Assembly (NCBI GenBank): GCA_017849585.1
Contig: JAFIGT010000031.1
Coordinates: 1 to 64,000, forward strand
Origin: Verrucomicrobium sp.
Lineage (GTDB): Bacteria > Verrucomicrobiota > Verrucomicrobiia > Methylacidiphilales > UBA1321
DNA: 64,000 nucleotides
Direction: 5' to 3'
Part shown: one piece after another, positions 24,860 through 33,644 of the stretch
Position numbering within the stretch: the first letter of the stretch is position 1
How the letters are laid out: each line of letters begins with the position of its first letter
Position numbers and translations under genes: made by a program
The notes under the pieces: model-generated
What the model was told of the DNA's origin: nothing
Databases searched by the model: none
The model's input: the letters and a program-made list of their open reading frames with translations, nothing else

Positions 24860-27280
24860 ATGGATGACAAAGATATCTCAAAACTGGATCGCTGGCTCGA
24901 TAATCTCGCCACTGAGGTGGTCCTCGCCGAGCCCGGCTCCGACCAAGGCTTGCTCCCCATTCGCGAACTCTTCGCCAACCTGCGCGACAAGAGCGCCAAC
25001 GACGAGTCTCTCCAACACTTTCACGAAGCAGCCACTGACGCGGTCTCCTATATGGAGAATACCGTCATGGACGGCGATGCTCTTTTCACCGCCGCCTATC
25101 TCGAACACATCAAGAACCGCATCGCCCTGCTGAAGGAAATGCGCCGCGACCCATCAAAAACATTCACGTCGGAAGCTCCCACCACCGAGGCCGCTGCCCC
25201 GGAAAGCGAGAATGTCGCCACATCCGAAACCGTGGCCGAAACCCCAGTGGAAGTGGAATCGGAAGCGGAACCCGCGCCCGAGCCGGTGACCGAGCCCGCA
25301 GCCGCCGTCGAACCCGAAAGCGCTCCCATTGCCGAGCCAGTCCCAGCCCCCGCACCTGAGCCACCCCCTGCGCCCGTGACCGCTGCCGCGCCGGCCCCGG
25401 CTCCCGCTCCCACGCATTTCGAGGAAATGCCACTCGTGCTCGACGAAAATATCGAGGCCGATCTGCTCAAGGAATTCTTCAGCGAATCTCACGAGCATCT
25501 CGAGAACATCGAACAAGGCGCGCTCGTGCTGGAGGACAATCCCAAGCACAAGGAAACGCTCGACTCGATCTTCCGCGCGTTCCATAGCTTCAAGGGTGCC
25601 GCTGGCTTCCTCAATCTCAAACCCATGAACCGCCTCGCCCACGAGCTGGAATCGCTGCTCGATCTCGTGCGCGAAGGCAAACGCGATGTTTCCGCCGCCA
25701 TCATCGAGGTCGTGCTCAAAGGCGGCGACCTGCTGCGCGAATACGTTGTGGAGCTGCAGAGCCAGGTCAGCGGACAATCCGAACGCGCCGCGATCATCAA
25801 ACCCGTCGCACACCTCATCCACCAAGTCCGCGGCGTCATCGAAATGGGCAACGGCACCCCCGCGCCCGCACCCGCCGCTGCTGCGACTCCCACCCCGACG
25901 GCAGCTCCCGTCGCCACGCCCGAGACTCCCGCGCCGGCTGAGACCACCAACGTCATCGCCATGCCCGTCACCGCTGCCGCGCCGGAACCCATCCCCGTGG
26001 AAGCGCCCCGCCCGATCGCCCGTCCCACTCCCCCTTCATCGGAAAAGAGCACCAAGGGTGGCGACGCCGATCATGGCGCGGTCAAAAATAATAATACCGT
26101 AGTGAAGGTCGACACCGGCAAGCTCGACTCCCTCGTCGATCTCGTCGGCGAAATGGTGATCGCACAGTCCATGGTCGCGCAGGACCCCGACCTGCGCGCG
26201 CTGCAATGCCCGCGCCTGACCCGCAACATGACGCAGCTCAGCCACATCGTGAACGATCTGCAACGCACCGCCATGTCGATGCGCATGGTACCCATCCGCG
26301 CCACCTTCCAGAAGATGAACCGTCTCGTGCGCGACCTCGCCACCAAGGTGGAAAAGCAGGTAGAACTCAAACTCAGCGGTGAAGACACCGAACTCGACCG
26401 CACCATCATCGATGAAATCGGCGACCCGCTCATCCACATGGTGCGCAACTCGGTTGACCACGGCATCGAAAAGCCCGAGGTACGCCTCGCCCATGGCAAG
26501 CCCGCCGTCGGCACACTGCACATGAACGCCTTCCACCAGGGCGGCAACATCGTCATCCAAATTTCCGACGACGGCGCGGGCCTCAACGAGGAACGCATCC
26601 TCGCCAAGGCGATTGAAAAGGGAATCATCAATGAAAAACAGCAACTCAGCAAAAAGGAAATCTTCGGCCTCATCTTCGCGCCGGGATTTTCCACAGCGGA
26701 TAAAGTCAGCGATCTCTCCGGACGCGGCGTCGGCATGGATGTGGTTCGCAGTAACATTGAAAAACTGCGGGGCAAAGTTGACATCGATTCGACTCCCGGC
26801 AAGGGAGCTGTCTTTACCATCTATCTGCCGCTGACACTGGCCATCATCGACGGCCTCATCATCGCCGTCGGCGAGGAGCACTACATCCTCCCCACCCTCT
26901 CGGTAAAAGAATCGTTCCGCCCGCATGCGAACATGATCTCCACCGTCCACGAACGCGGGGAAATGGTCAACGTGCGCGGCCACCTCAGCCCACTGCTGCG
27001 CCTCTACGAACTCTTCGGCATCAAGCCCAAGAGCACCAACGCCAATGACGGCATCATCATCGTCATCGAATCCGGCAACCAGCAGCGCTGCCTGCTCGTC
27101 GACGACCTCGTCGGCAAACAGGAGGTCGTCATCAAGAGCCTCGGTGATGCCTTCAAGCGCAACCGCGCGCTCTCCGGCGCATCCATCCTGGGCGACGGCC
27201 GAGTCGGCCTGATCTTGGACGTCAGCACCTTGGTCAGCCTCAAGGACGAACGCAACGATCCCACCGCCATGGCCGCCTAA
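24860..27280 (+). CDS. cheA: Chemotaxis histidine kinase CheA
   Basis: 806 residues. It autophosphorylates and passes phosphate to CheY/CheB under control of chemoreceptors. In order: an unusual helical N-terminal region (1-95), a Pro/Ala/Glu-rich linker (about 105-185), an Hpt domain with phospho-His242 (FRAFHSFKGAAGFLNL), a second Pro/Ala linker (325-400), a P3 dimerisation helix (GKLDSLVDLVGEMVIAQSMV), an HATPase domain (HMVRNSVDHGIEKPE, then FAPGFSTADKVSDLSGRGVG) and a C-terminal CheW-like P5 domain. A P2 CheY-docking domain is not obvious. It has its own sigma-28-like promoter and is divergent from the flagellins. Confidence 0.95.
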   Translation: MDDKDISKLDRWLDNLATEVVLAEPGSDQGLLPIRELFANLRDKSANDESLQHFHEAATDAVSYMENTVMDGDALFTAAYLEHIKNRIALLKEMRRDPSKTFTSEAPTTEAAAPESENVATSETVAETPVEVESEAEPAPEPVTEPAAAVEPESAPIAEPVPAPAPEPPPAPVTAAAPAPAPAPTHFEEMPLVLDENIEADLLKEFFSESHEHLENIEQGALVLEDNPKHKETLDSIFRAFHSFKGAAGFLNLKPMNRLAHELESLLDLVREGKRDVSAAIIEVVLKGGDLLREYVVELQSQVSGQSERAAIIKPVAHLIHQVRGVIEMGNGTPAPAPAAAATPTPTAAPVATPETPAPAETTNVIAMPVTAAAPEPIPVEAPRPIARPTPPSSEKSTKGGDADHGAVKNNNTVVKVDTGKLDSLVDLVGEMVIAQSMVAQDPDLRALQCPRLTRNMTQLSHIVNDLQRTAMSMRMVPIRATFQKMNRLVRDLATKVEKQVELKLSGEDTELDRTIIDEIGDPLIHMVRNSVDHGIEKPEVRLAHGKPAVGTLHMNAFHQGGNIVIQISDDGAGLNEERILAKAIEKGIINEKQQLSKKEIFGLIFAPGFSTADKVSDLSGRGVGMDVVRSNIEKLRGKVDIDSTPGKGAVFTIYLPLTLAIIDGLIIAVGEEHYILPTLSVKESFRPHANMISTVHERGEMVNVRGHLSPLLRLYELFGIKPKSTNANDGIIIVIESGNQQRCLLVDDLVGKQEVVIKSLGDAFKRNRALSGASILGDGRVGLILDVSTLVSLKDERNDPTAMAA

Positions 27281-27299
27281 ACCCTTATCCGATTGTCAC

Positions 27300-27326
27300 T
27301 CATGTTTCCAACCCGCTTGCCGATAT
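27300..27326 (+). promoter_or_regulatory. Sigma-28-like promoter of cheW
   Basis: TCATGTTT (27300-27307), 11 bases, GCCGATAT (27319-27326). The -10 matches 7 of 8 and the -35 6 of 8; 45 bases before the cheW ATG. Confidence 0.65.
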
Positions 27327-27370
27327 AGAAAGCGACTTCACCCACACCGCCAACGAGAGGAAGATTTATT

Positions 27371-27883
27371 ATGAGCCAAGCCACCACCACTGACACCACC
27401 GATACCGCACTGCGCGCCGCCGCCGGTAAATACCTCACCTTCCGCCTCGGCAAGGAATCTTATGGCCTGGCCGTCCTGAAAGTCCGGGAAATCATCCGGA
27501 TGCAAAACATCACGGTGGTCCCGCAAATGCCCGAATACGTCAAAGGCGTCATCAACCTGCGCGGCAAGGTGATTCCCGTCATCGATCTGCGCCAGAAATT
27601 TGAGCTCGAGACACATGAGACCACCGAACTGACCTGTATTGTCGTGGTCCAGATCCATCTCTCCACCGGCGAAGACCGCCACATGGGTCTCATCGTCGAC
27701 GCCGTCGAGGAAGTCCTCAACATCGCCAAGAACGAGATCGAGGAAACGCCCGACTTCGGTAGCAAACTTTCCGTGGATTACATCTACGGCATGGCCAAAG
27801 TCAAAAATTCCGTCAAGACCCTGCTCGACATCGACAAGGTCGTCGCGGACTCCGCCTTGGAAGAAATCGTGCGCCAAGCCTAA
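27371..27883 (+). CDS. cheW: Chemotaxis coupling protein CheW
   Basis: 170 residues; couples chemoreceptors to CheA. A single CheW domain: YLTFRLGKESYGLAVLKVRE, then VPQMPEYVKGVINLRGKVIP and the terminal pattern NSVKTLLDIDKVV. The first ~18 residues are a Thr/Ala-rich extension. An AGAGGAAG ribosome-binding site precedes the ATG. Confidence 0.95.
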   Translation: MSQATTTDTTDTALRAAAGKYLTFRLGKESYGLAVLKVREIIRMQNITVVPQMPEYVKGVINLRGKVIPVIDLRQKFELETHETTELTCIVVVQIHLSTGEDRHMGLIVDAVEEVLNIAKNEIEETPDFGSKLSVDYIYGMAKVKNSVKTLLDIDKVVADSALEEIVRQA

Positions 27884-27963
27884 GCCGGCGCACCCTCTTT
27901 TTCCCATACGCGCCGTACTGTCGTTCCATCCTTTAAGATTCAATTCGTCGTTCTGTCGTGTCT

Positions 27964-29964
27964 ATGAATATTAAAAGTATGACCCTGGGCCAGAAGATCG
28001 CCGCGGGCTACACCCTTCTTCTTGGCATCACCATCGGACTCGGCCTCATGGCCCTCTGGAACATGTGGAGCGGAGCCAGCCGGGCCAACGCCCTCTCCGC
28101 ACAATACCTGCCCGAGGCGGAACTCGCCGCCACCCTGCAAGGCCTCACCCAGACAGCCTACCTCAACACTCGCAGCTATGCGTTGACGGGAGACAAGATT
28201 TATCTCGATCGCTTCAACGAGTGCGTTGAGAAAATGAAAGCTGAGCTAAACAGCGCCAGAAAACTTTCCGAGGAATACCCCTCGCTGACCAAGCTCAAGG
28301 AAGAAATCATCCAGCTCGAAAACAAACTCTCCCTCTACCGCAAGGGAGTCGATGCCACCGAAGCCAACATCAACGCCCGCGCCAGAGCGTGGGAAACCAT
28401 GACGGCCAATGCCACCAGCTTTCAGTCCAGCCTTGATGAGATGCTCAAAACGCAGAATCAAATCCTGCGCGACGAAATCGCCACCAATGCAGGGACACCC
28501 AAACTGCAGGAACAACTGCAGAAAGTCACACTCCTCAATGCCATCGCCGATGACATCAGCCAGGTCCGCATCGGCGCGCTGAAATCCCAATCGCAGCGCA
28601 ATCATAACCTGCTGCGGGATGCCCAAAAATATTTCGAAAACGCCTCGCAACGCTTTGCGCAACTCGAACCGCTCGTGCGCGATGCGGACACCCGCCAGCA
28701 ACTCGTCACCATCCGCAGCAATGTGGCGGCCTACAAGGAGGCCACCGCGATCCTTCAAAAAGCCTACCACGAAATCGAGGCCATAGACAAAGCCCGCGCC
28801 AGTGCCGCCGATGACCTGATGTCCGCCACGAATGCGATCATGAGCGCCGGGTTCCAACGCACCGCCACCACCGCCCGCTCCTCCTCGACCAATCTCAGCA
28901 CCGCCTCGGGCGCGCTCATGATCGGCCTCGTCGTCTCAATTCTCGCCGGAGCAATCCTCTCCTTCCTCATCACCCGCGGCATCACCGCCACCGTCCGCGC
29001 CATCATTCAATCGCTCTCTACCAGCTCGGAACAGACCGCTTCCGCCGCCGTGGAAATCTCCCACGCGAGCCAGTCGCTCGCAGAAAGCTCGAGCGAACAA
29101 GCCTCTTCGCTGGAGGAAACCAGCGCCTCGCTCGAAGAGATGGCGGGCATGACCAAACTCAACGCCGATAACGCCGCCAAAGCCAAGGATCTTGCCGATC
29201 AGACACGCGGTGCCGCCGATTCCGGAGCAGACGACATGCGCGCCATGAGCGTCGCCATGGACGAAATCAAAAGCGCCAGCGACGGCATCTCGAAAATCAT
29301 CAAGACCATCGACGAGATTGCTTTCCAGACGAACATCCTTGCGCTCAATGCCGCCGTCGAGGCCGCCCGCGCCGGGGAAGCCGGCATGGGCTTCGCCGTG
29401 GTCGCGGACGAAGTGCGCAACCTCGCCCAACGCAGCGCCCAGGCAGCCAAGGAAACCGCGCAACGCATCGAGGAATCGATCAACAAGAGCGAACGCGGCG
29501 TGGAGATCAGTTCCAAAGTAGCCGCCAGTCTGCAGCAAATCGTGAAGAAGGCCCGCGAAGTCGATGAACTCGTCGCAGAAATCGCCACCGCCTCGAAAGA
29601 ACAGAGCAAGGGCATCGACCAGGTCAACGTCGCCGTCAGCCAGATGGACAAGGTCACCCAATCCAACGCCGCCAATGCCGAACAAACGGCCAGCGCATCG
29701 GAGGAACTCAGCGCCCAGTCCATCGAACTGCAGTCCGCCGTGCACGAACTCCTCTCCATGGTCGGTGGCCACGCCGCCCCCGCGCGGGCGGCCCTTCCCG
29801 CCCCTGCAGGCTCTGCCCCGGTCTCCTCAATCTCCAGCCGGAAGCTCAACACCGATTTGTCCACGACCCGCACCAAGCATGCCCCCAGTCCAGATAAAAA
29901 AGCATCCCGGCGACTGGATCGGGAACATGCCATCCCGCTCGATCGCGATTTTAAGAATATTTAA
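27964..29964 (+). CDS. Methyl-accepting chemotaxis protein
   Basis: About 666 residues from ATG at 27964 (a GTG two codons earlier is also possible). A first membrane helix (about 12-32), then a roughly 280-residue all-helical periplasmic sensor that looks like a helical bimodular (HBM) or tandem four-helix bundle, a second membrane helix near residue 320, and a long cytoplasmic signalling domain. The hairpin tip is [20 protein letters not shown], followed by [20 protein letters not shown]. Methylation helices flank it with [18 protein letters not shown]. No typical C-terminal CheR-binding pentapeptide is present. The ligand is unknown. Confidence 0.95.
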   Translation: MNIKSMTLGQKIAAGYTLLLGITIGLGLMALWNMWSGASRANALSAQYLPEAELAATLQGLTQTAYLNTRSYALTGDKIYLDRFNECVEKMKAELNSARKLSEEYPSLTKLKEEIIQLENKLSLYRKGVDATEANINARARAWETMTANATSFQSSLDEMLKTQNQILRDEIATNAGTPKLQEQLQKVTLLNAIADDISQVRIGALKSQSQRNHNLLRDAQKYFENASQRFAQLEPLVRDADTRQQLVTIRSNVAAYKEATAILQKAYHEIEAIDKARASAADDLMSATNAIMSAGFQRTATTARSSSTNLSTASGALMIGLVVSILAGAILSFLITRGITATVRAIIQSLSTSSEQTASAAVEISHASQSLAESSSEQASSLEETSASLEEMAGMTKLNADNAAKAKDLADQTRGAADSGADDMRAMSVAMDEIKSASDGISKIIKTIDEIAFQTNILALNAAVEAARAGEAGMGFAVVADEVRNLAQRSAQAAKETAQRIEESINKSERGVEISSKVAASLQQIVKKAREVDELVAEIATASKEQSKGIDQVNVAVSQMDKVTQSNAANAEQTASASEELSAQSIELQSAVHELLSMVGGHAAPARAALPAPAGSAPVSSISSRKLNTDLSTTRTKHAPSPDKKASRRLDREHAIPLDRDFKNI

Positions 29965-30006
29965 TCGTGGCTATTAACGTCTGATCGTAATCGCCATACT
30001 TGTCAC

Positions 30007-30033
30007 TCCAGTTTAACGAAATTGTGCCGAAAT
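30007..30033 (+). promoter_or_regulatory. Sigma-28-like promoter of cheR
   Basis: TCCAGTTT (30007-30014), 11 bases, GCCGAAAT (30026-30033). The cheR ATG at 30042 would be about three bases from the transcription start, so the message would be nearly leaderless. Confidence 0.55.
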
Positions 30034-30041
30034 AGTTCTAT

Positions 30042-30893
30042 ATGGTAGGCGCGACGCAACACGACGGGATCTCCGACAAGGATTACGAATTCATCCGCAA
30101 ATTCGTTTACGAGCAAAGCCGGATTAATCTTGGGCCGGACAAAAAGGAACTCGTCTCGGCCCGGCTGGCAAAGCGTTTACGCGCCATCGGCCTGAACTCT
30201 TACACCGACTACTGCAAATACTTGCAGAGCCCTTCCGGCGAGGAAGAGGTCACCAACCTGGTCGATTCCATCTCGACCAACCACACCTATTTCTTCCGCG
30301 AGATCAAGCACTTCGAATTCCTCAACGACGTCGTTCTCCCCCACTGGCTGCAAAACAACTTTCGCAAGGGCGACACCAATTTCAACATCTGGAGCGCCGC
30401 CTCCTCCTCGGGCGAAGAACCCTACTCGCTAGGCATCCTCCTCCAGGAAGTGCTCCAGCATCACCCGAGTGCCAGCTGGACGCTTGATGGCACCGACATC
30501 TCCACGCGGATGCTGGACCTCGCCCGCCGGGGCATCTTCGAACAGGACCGCCTGCGCGATGTGAAACCGGAATGGATGCGCCGCTATTTCCAAAAAGGCG
30601 TCGGCCAATGGGAAGGTCACTTCCGCGCCAAGGAAGTCATCCGCAACCGACTGACCTTTCATCACGTCAACCTGCTGCAGGAACGCTATCCGTTCTCCAA
30701 GCACTTCCACGTGATCTTTTGCCGCAACGTCATGATTTACTTTGACCGCGCCACGCAGGAACAACTCGTGGCAAAACTCACCGAACAACTCCACCCGAAG
30801 GGATATTTGATCGTCGGCCACTCGGAAAGCCTCATGGGGATCAAACATTCCCTCGACAGTGTGCGCCCATCCATTTACCGGAGACGTGATTGA
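30042..30893 (+). CDS. cheR: Chemoreceptor methyltransferase CheR
   Basis: 283 residues; methylates Glu residues of chemoreceptors with SAM. The N-terminal helical domain contains FVYEQSRINLGPDKKELVSA; the catalytic domain has SISTNHTYFFRE, the SAM-binding IWSAASSSGEEPYSLGILLQ, then IFCRNVMIYFDRATQEQLVA and LIVGHSESL. Length is typical. Its TGA overlaps the TTG start of cheB. Confidence 0.96.
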   Translation: MVGATQHDGISDKDYEFIRKFVYEQSRINLGPDKKELVSARLAKRLRAIGLNSYTDYCKYLQSPSGEEEVTNLVDSISTNHTYFFREIKHFEFLNDVVLPHWLQNNFRKGDTNFNIWSAASSSGEEPYSLGILLQEVLQHHPSASWTLDGTDISTRMLDLARRGIFEQDRLRDVKPEWMRRYFQKGVGQWEGHFRAKEVIRNRLTFHHVNLLQERYPFSKHFHVIFCRNVMIYFDRATQEQLVAKLTEQLHPKGYLIVGHSESLMGIKHSLDSVRPSIYRRRD

Positions 30894-32011
30894 AAAACCC
30901 CGCCAAGATCCGGGTCCTCATTGTTGATGACTCAGCCATCGTTCGGAAACTCCTGACCGACCTGTTGCATCGCGACCCGGAAATCGAAGTCGTCGGCACG
31001 GCCATCGATCCCTACCTCGCCCGCGACAAAGTCCTCGAGCTCGAGCCAGACGTGATGACGCTCGACATCGAAATGCCGCGCATGGACGGCCTCACCTTTC
31101 TCAAGATCATGATGAAGCATCACCCGATGCCCATCATCATCATGAGCTCCCTCACCCAGAGCGGTTCCCAGCACGCCATGGAAGCCCTCCAGGCCGGCGC
31201 CGCCGCCGTACTCGCCAAGCCGGGCGGCAGCTTCTCCGTCGGTGATGTGGGCGAACGCCTCATCGGCGTGATCAAGGAAGCCGGCCGCAGCAAATTCCGT
31301 CAGGCCGTCTCCACCATGGTGCGGGCCAATGCCGCCAATAACGCCCACGCCGTGGCCAGCCGCCTCGCTCCAAAGCCAACCGTGCAGACACTCCCCGGCG
31401 GCAACCACGTTTTCGATCCACGCCAGGTCATCCTCCTCGGCGCCTCCACCGGTGGCACCGAGGCCTTGAAGGATGTGCTTGTCAAACTCCCCGCCAACAT
31501 GCCCGGCATCTGCATCGTGCAGCACATCCCGGCCTATTTCTCCAAAGCCTTCGCCGACCGCTTGAACAACCTCTGCGCCCTCGAAGTGCGGGAGGCGGTC
31601 GACGGCGACCGCGTGGAACAGGGGCTCGCCCTTGTCGCCCCCGGCGATTTCCACATGCTGCTGCGCTGGCAGGGAGATCACTACCGCGTTCAACTCAAGC
31701 AAGGTCCGCTCGTCTGGCATCAACGCCCCGCCGTCGACGTCCTGTTCAAAGCCGGGGCCGCCTGCGCCGGGCCCAACGCCGTCGCCGCGCTGCTGACCGG
31801 CATGGGCAAGGATGGTGCGGAAGGTCTCCTCGATCTGCGCAACAAGGGCGCGCGCACCTTCGCTCAAAGCGAGGAAACCTGCGTGGTATTCGGCATGCCA
31901 CGCGCCGCCATGGAAATGGGCGCGGCGGAAAAAATGATCCCTCTGGACAGCATGGCGGCGGTATTGCAGGAAGCCGCCATCCGCAGCCGCCCTCAACGTC
32001 AGGCAGCCTAA
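30890..32011 (+). CDS. cheB: Chemoreceptor methylesterase CheB
   Basis: 373 residues, starting with TTG at 30890, overlapping the cheR stop. A receiver domain (VLIVDDSAIVRK, phospho-Asp59 in VMTLDIEMPRMDG, SSL at the Thr/Ser position) is joined by a linker to the methylesterase/deamidase domain with catalytic Ser (LLGASTGGTEAL), His (CIVQHIPAYFSKAF) and Asp (MGKDGAEGLLDL). It removes methyl groups from chemoreceptors when phosphorylated by CheA. Confidence 0.96.
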   Translation: MKNPAKIRVLIVDDSAIVRKLLTDLLHRDPEIEVVGTAIDPYLARDKVLELEPDVMTLDIEMPRMDGLTFLKIMMKHHPMPIIIMSSLTQSGSQHAMEALQAGAAAVLAKPGGSFSVGDVGERLIGVIKEAGRSKFRQAVSTMVRANAANNAHAVASRLAPKPTVQTLPGGNHVFDPRQVILLGASTGGTEALKDVLVKLPANMPGICIVQHIPAYFSKAFADRLNNLCALEVREAVDGDRVEQGLALVAPGDFHMLLRWQGDHYRVQLKQGPLVWHQRPAVDVLFKAGAACAGPNAVAALLTGMGKDGAEGLLDLRNKGARTFAQSEETCVVFGMPRAAMEMGAAEKMIPLDSMAAVLQEAAIRSRPQRQAA

Positions 32012-32017
32012 CATTTT

Positions 32018-32515
32018 GTGACTCCCACCACCACACCCCAGGCCATTGTTGTCGGCGTTGCAGACTGCCAGGTCAGCAATGCCCCGGGCACGCAGATCAT
32101 CACATACGCCCTGGGATCATGCCTCGGCATCACCGTTTACGATCGTGTGAACCGCGTGGGAGGACTGCTCCATGTCATGCTCCCGGACTCCACCATCAAC
32201 CGCGCCAACGGCGAACGTCCCGCCATGTACGTCGACACGGGAATTCCGTTGCTCTTGAAAATGATGGAAAAACTCGGCGGCCTGCCGGGACGCCTGACCT
32301 GCAAGATTTTCGGCGGCGCCCAAGTGCTCAACGCCGACAGCTACTTTCGGATCGGCGAAAAGAACATCAGTGCTGCCGATCGTTGGGCCAAACAATGCGG
32401 GTTGCGCGTATCGGTCTGGGAAGTCGGGGGGCAAGTCAATCGCACCATCCGCCTTTCGCTGGATACCGGTGAAGTCAAAGTGCGCACCCCCAATCGGGAG
32501 GACTTCATCCTATGA
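32018..32515 (+). CDS. cheD: Chemoreceptor glutamine deamidase CheD
   Basis: 165 residues from GTG at 32018. The catalytic motif ITYALGSCLGITVYD contains Cys35, and GGLLHVMLPDS contains His52, as in CheD. Deamidates specific receptor Gln residues and in some species interacts with CheC/CheX-type phosphatases. It lies six bases after cheB; its TGA overlaps the next ATG. Confidence 0.95.
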   Translation: MTPTTTPQAIVVGVADCQVSNAPGTQIITYALGSCLGITVYDRVNRVGGLLHVMLPDSTINRANGERPAMYVDTGIPLLLKMMEKLGGLPGRLTCKIFGGAQVLNADSYFRIGEKNISAADRWAKQCGLRVSVWEVGGQVNRTIRLSLDTGEVKVRTPNREDFIL

Positions 32516-33387
32516 GCGCACCGCTTCCACTGCAGATGGTCTGCGAAATGGCACGCAACATTCCCTGCTCGCCAACCATCCTTCCCAACCTGATGAAGGT
32601 GTTGAACAATCCCGATGCAGGCATGGCCGATATCGAGAAGATCATCAACCGCGACCCCGGCCTCGCCAGCTCAACCCTGAGCCTGGCCAACAGCGCGTTC
32701 TTCATCGGCACGATGAAATGCGAGACCCTGCAGGACGCCCTCACCCGGCTCGGTCGCAAGGAAGTCTACCGCTTCACCATCAGCTCCGCCGCCGGACGCT
32801 GGCTCAATCAAGAAGTCGCCGGCTATGGCTGGCAACCGGGCGATCTGAGCCGTCACTCGGTATGTGTGGGCCTCGCGAGCGAAATTCTCGCCAAGCGCAT
32901 TGGCAAGGTCGACACCCAACTGGCCTTCACCGCCGGACTGCTCCACGACGTCGGCAAACTCGCGCTCGCCTATTCGTGCGCGGAACAATTCGAAGATATC
33001 CGCAAGCTGCAAGCCAGCGAGGGCATCTCGTGGCGGCAAGCGGAAAAGGATTACCTCGGCTATGACCACACCGACGTCGGCGGCACGCTGCTGATGAACT
33101 GGTCCTACCCCACCAGTCTCGTCGAAGTCGTCGTCTACTACCCGCGCCCCAGCGCGGCAGCGGTGGAATATCAACCGCTCGTGACCAATGTGCATGCAGC
33201 CAAACACATGGCCCTCGCCTTCGGCCTCGGCGTCGGCGAAGAAGGCTTCACCACCGAACTCGACGAACCCGCCCTGAAAGCCTACGGCTTCACTCCCGAA
33301 ATCGCGGAGGAATGCCTCCCCCTGGTGCTCGAACAGGCCGAGAAGATGCTCGGCTCCAACCTCACCATCGGCAAAATGAAGTTTTAA
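32512..33387 (+). CDS. HDOD domain protein
   Basis: 291 residues. The whole protein matches an HDOD domain: CSPTILPNLMKVLNNPDAGM, then DIEKIINRDPGLASSTLSLA, NSAFFIG, and further on TAGLLHDVGKLALAYSCAEQ. Unlike many HDOD proteins it retains an HD pair (HDVGK). HDOD proteins often sit in motility and signalling operons and are thought to act as regulatory adaptors; the molecular role is unclear. Overlap with cheD (ATGA) places it in the che operon. Confidence 0.85.
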   Translation: MSAPLPLQMVCEMARNIPCSPTILPNLMKVLNNPDAGMADIEKIINRDPGLASSTLSLANSAFFIGTMKCETLQDALTRLGRKEVYRFTISSAAGRWLNQEVAGYGWQPGDLSRHSVCVGLASEILAKRIGKVDTQLAFTAGLLHDVGKLALAYSCAEQFEDIRKLQASEGISWRQAEKDYLGYDHTDVGGTLLMNWSYPTSLVEVVVYYPRPSAAAVEYQPLVTNVHAAKHMALAFGLGVGEEGFTTELDEPALKAYGFTPEIAEECLPLVLEQAEKMLGSNLTIGKMKF

Positions 33388-33644
33388 ATCCACCTCGCCT
33401 GAGGGGTGTCTGCCTCGCGATTTGATAAGTGGCGCGAGTTGATTTTTTGGGAGGGTGCAGTCGTCTCGCGCCACTGCGCCACGCCCCTTCCGCGCCTCCG
33501 TCACCTCTCCTCCCGTTTTCGCCAAAATCGCGAGCGAGACAGTCCCCAGAAGTCAATGCAAAGCGCACTTTGCCTGCATCTTTTTTCCTGCAAATCCCTT
33601 TCCCATTGCTCGTTTTTCCGACACAATTTTTCACCTGACTTATT
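33388..33644. other. Non-coding gap between the che operon and tex
   Basis: 257 bases. No gene or clear promoter was recognised. There is an imperfect hairpin just after the HDOD stop (CACCTC/GAGGGGTG). Confidence 0.4.
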
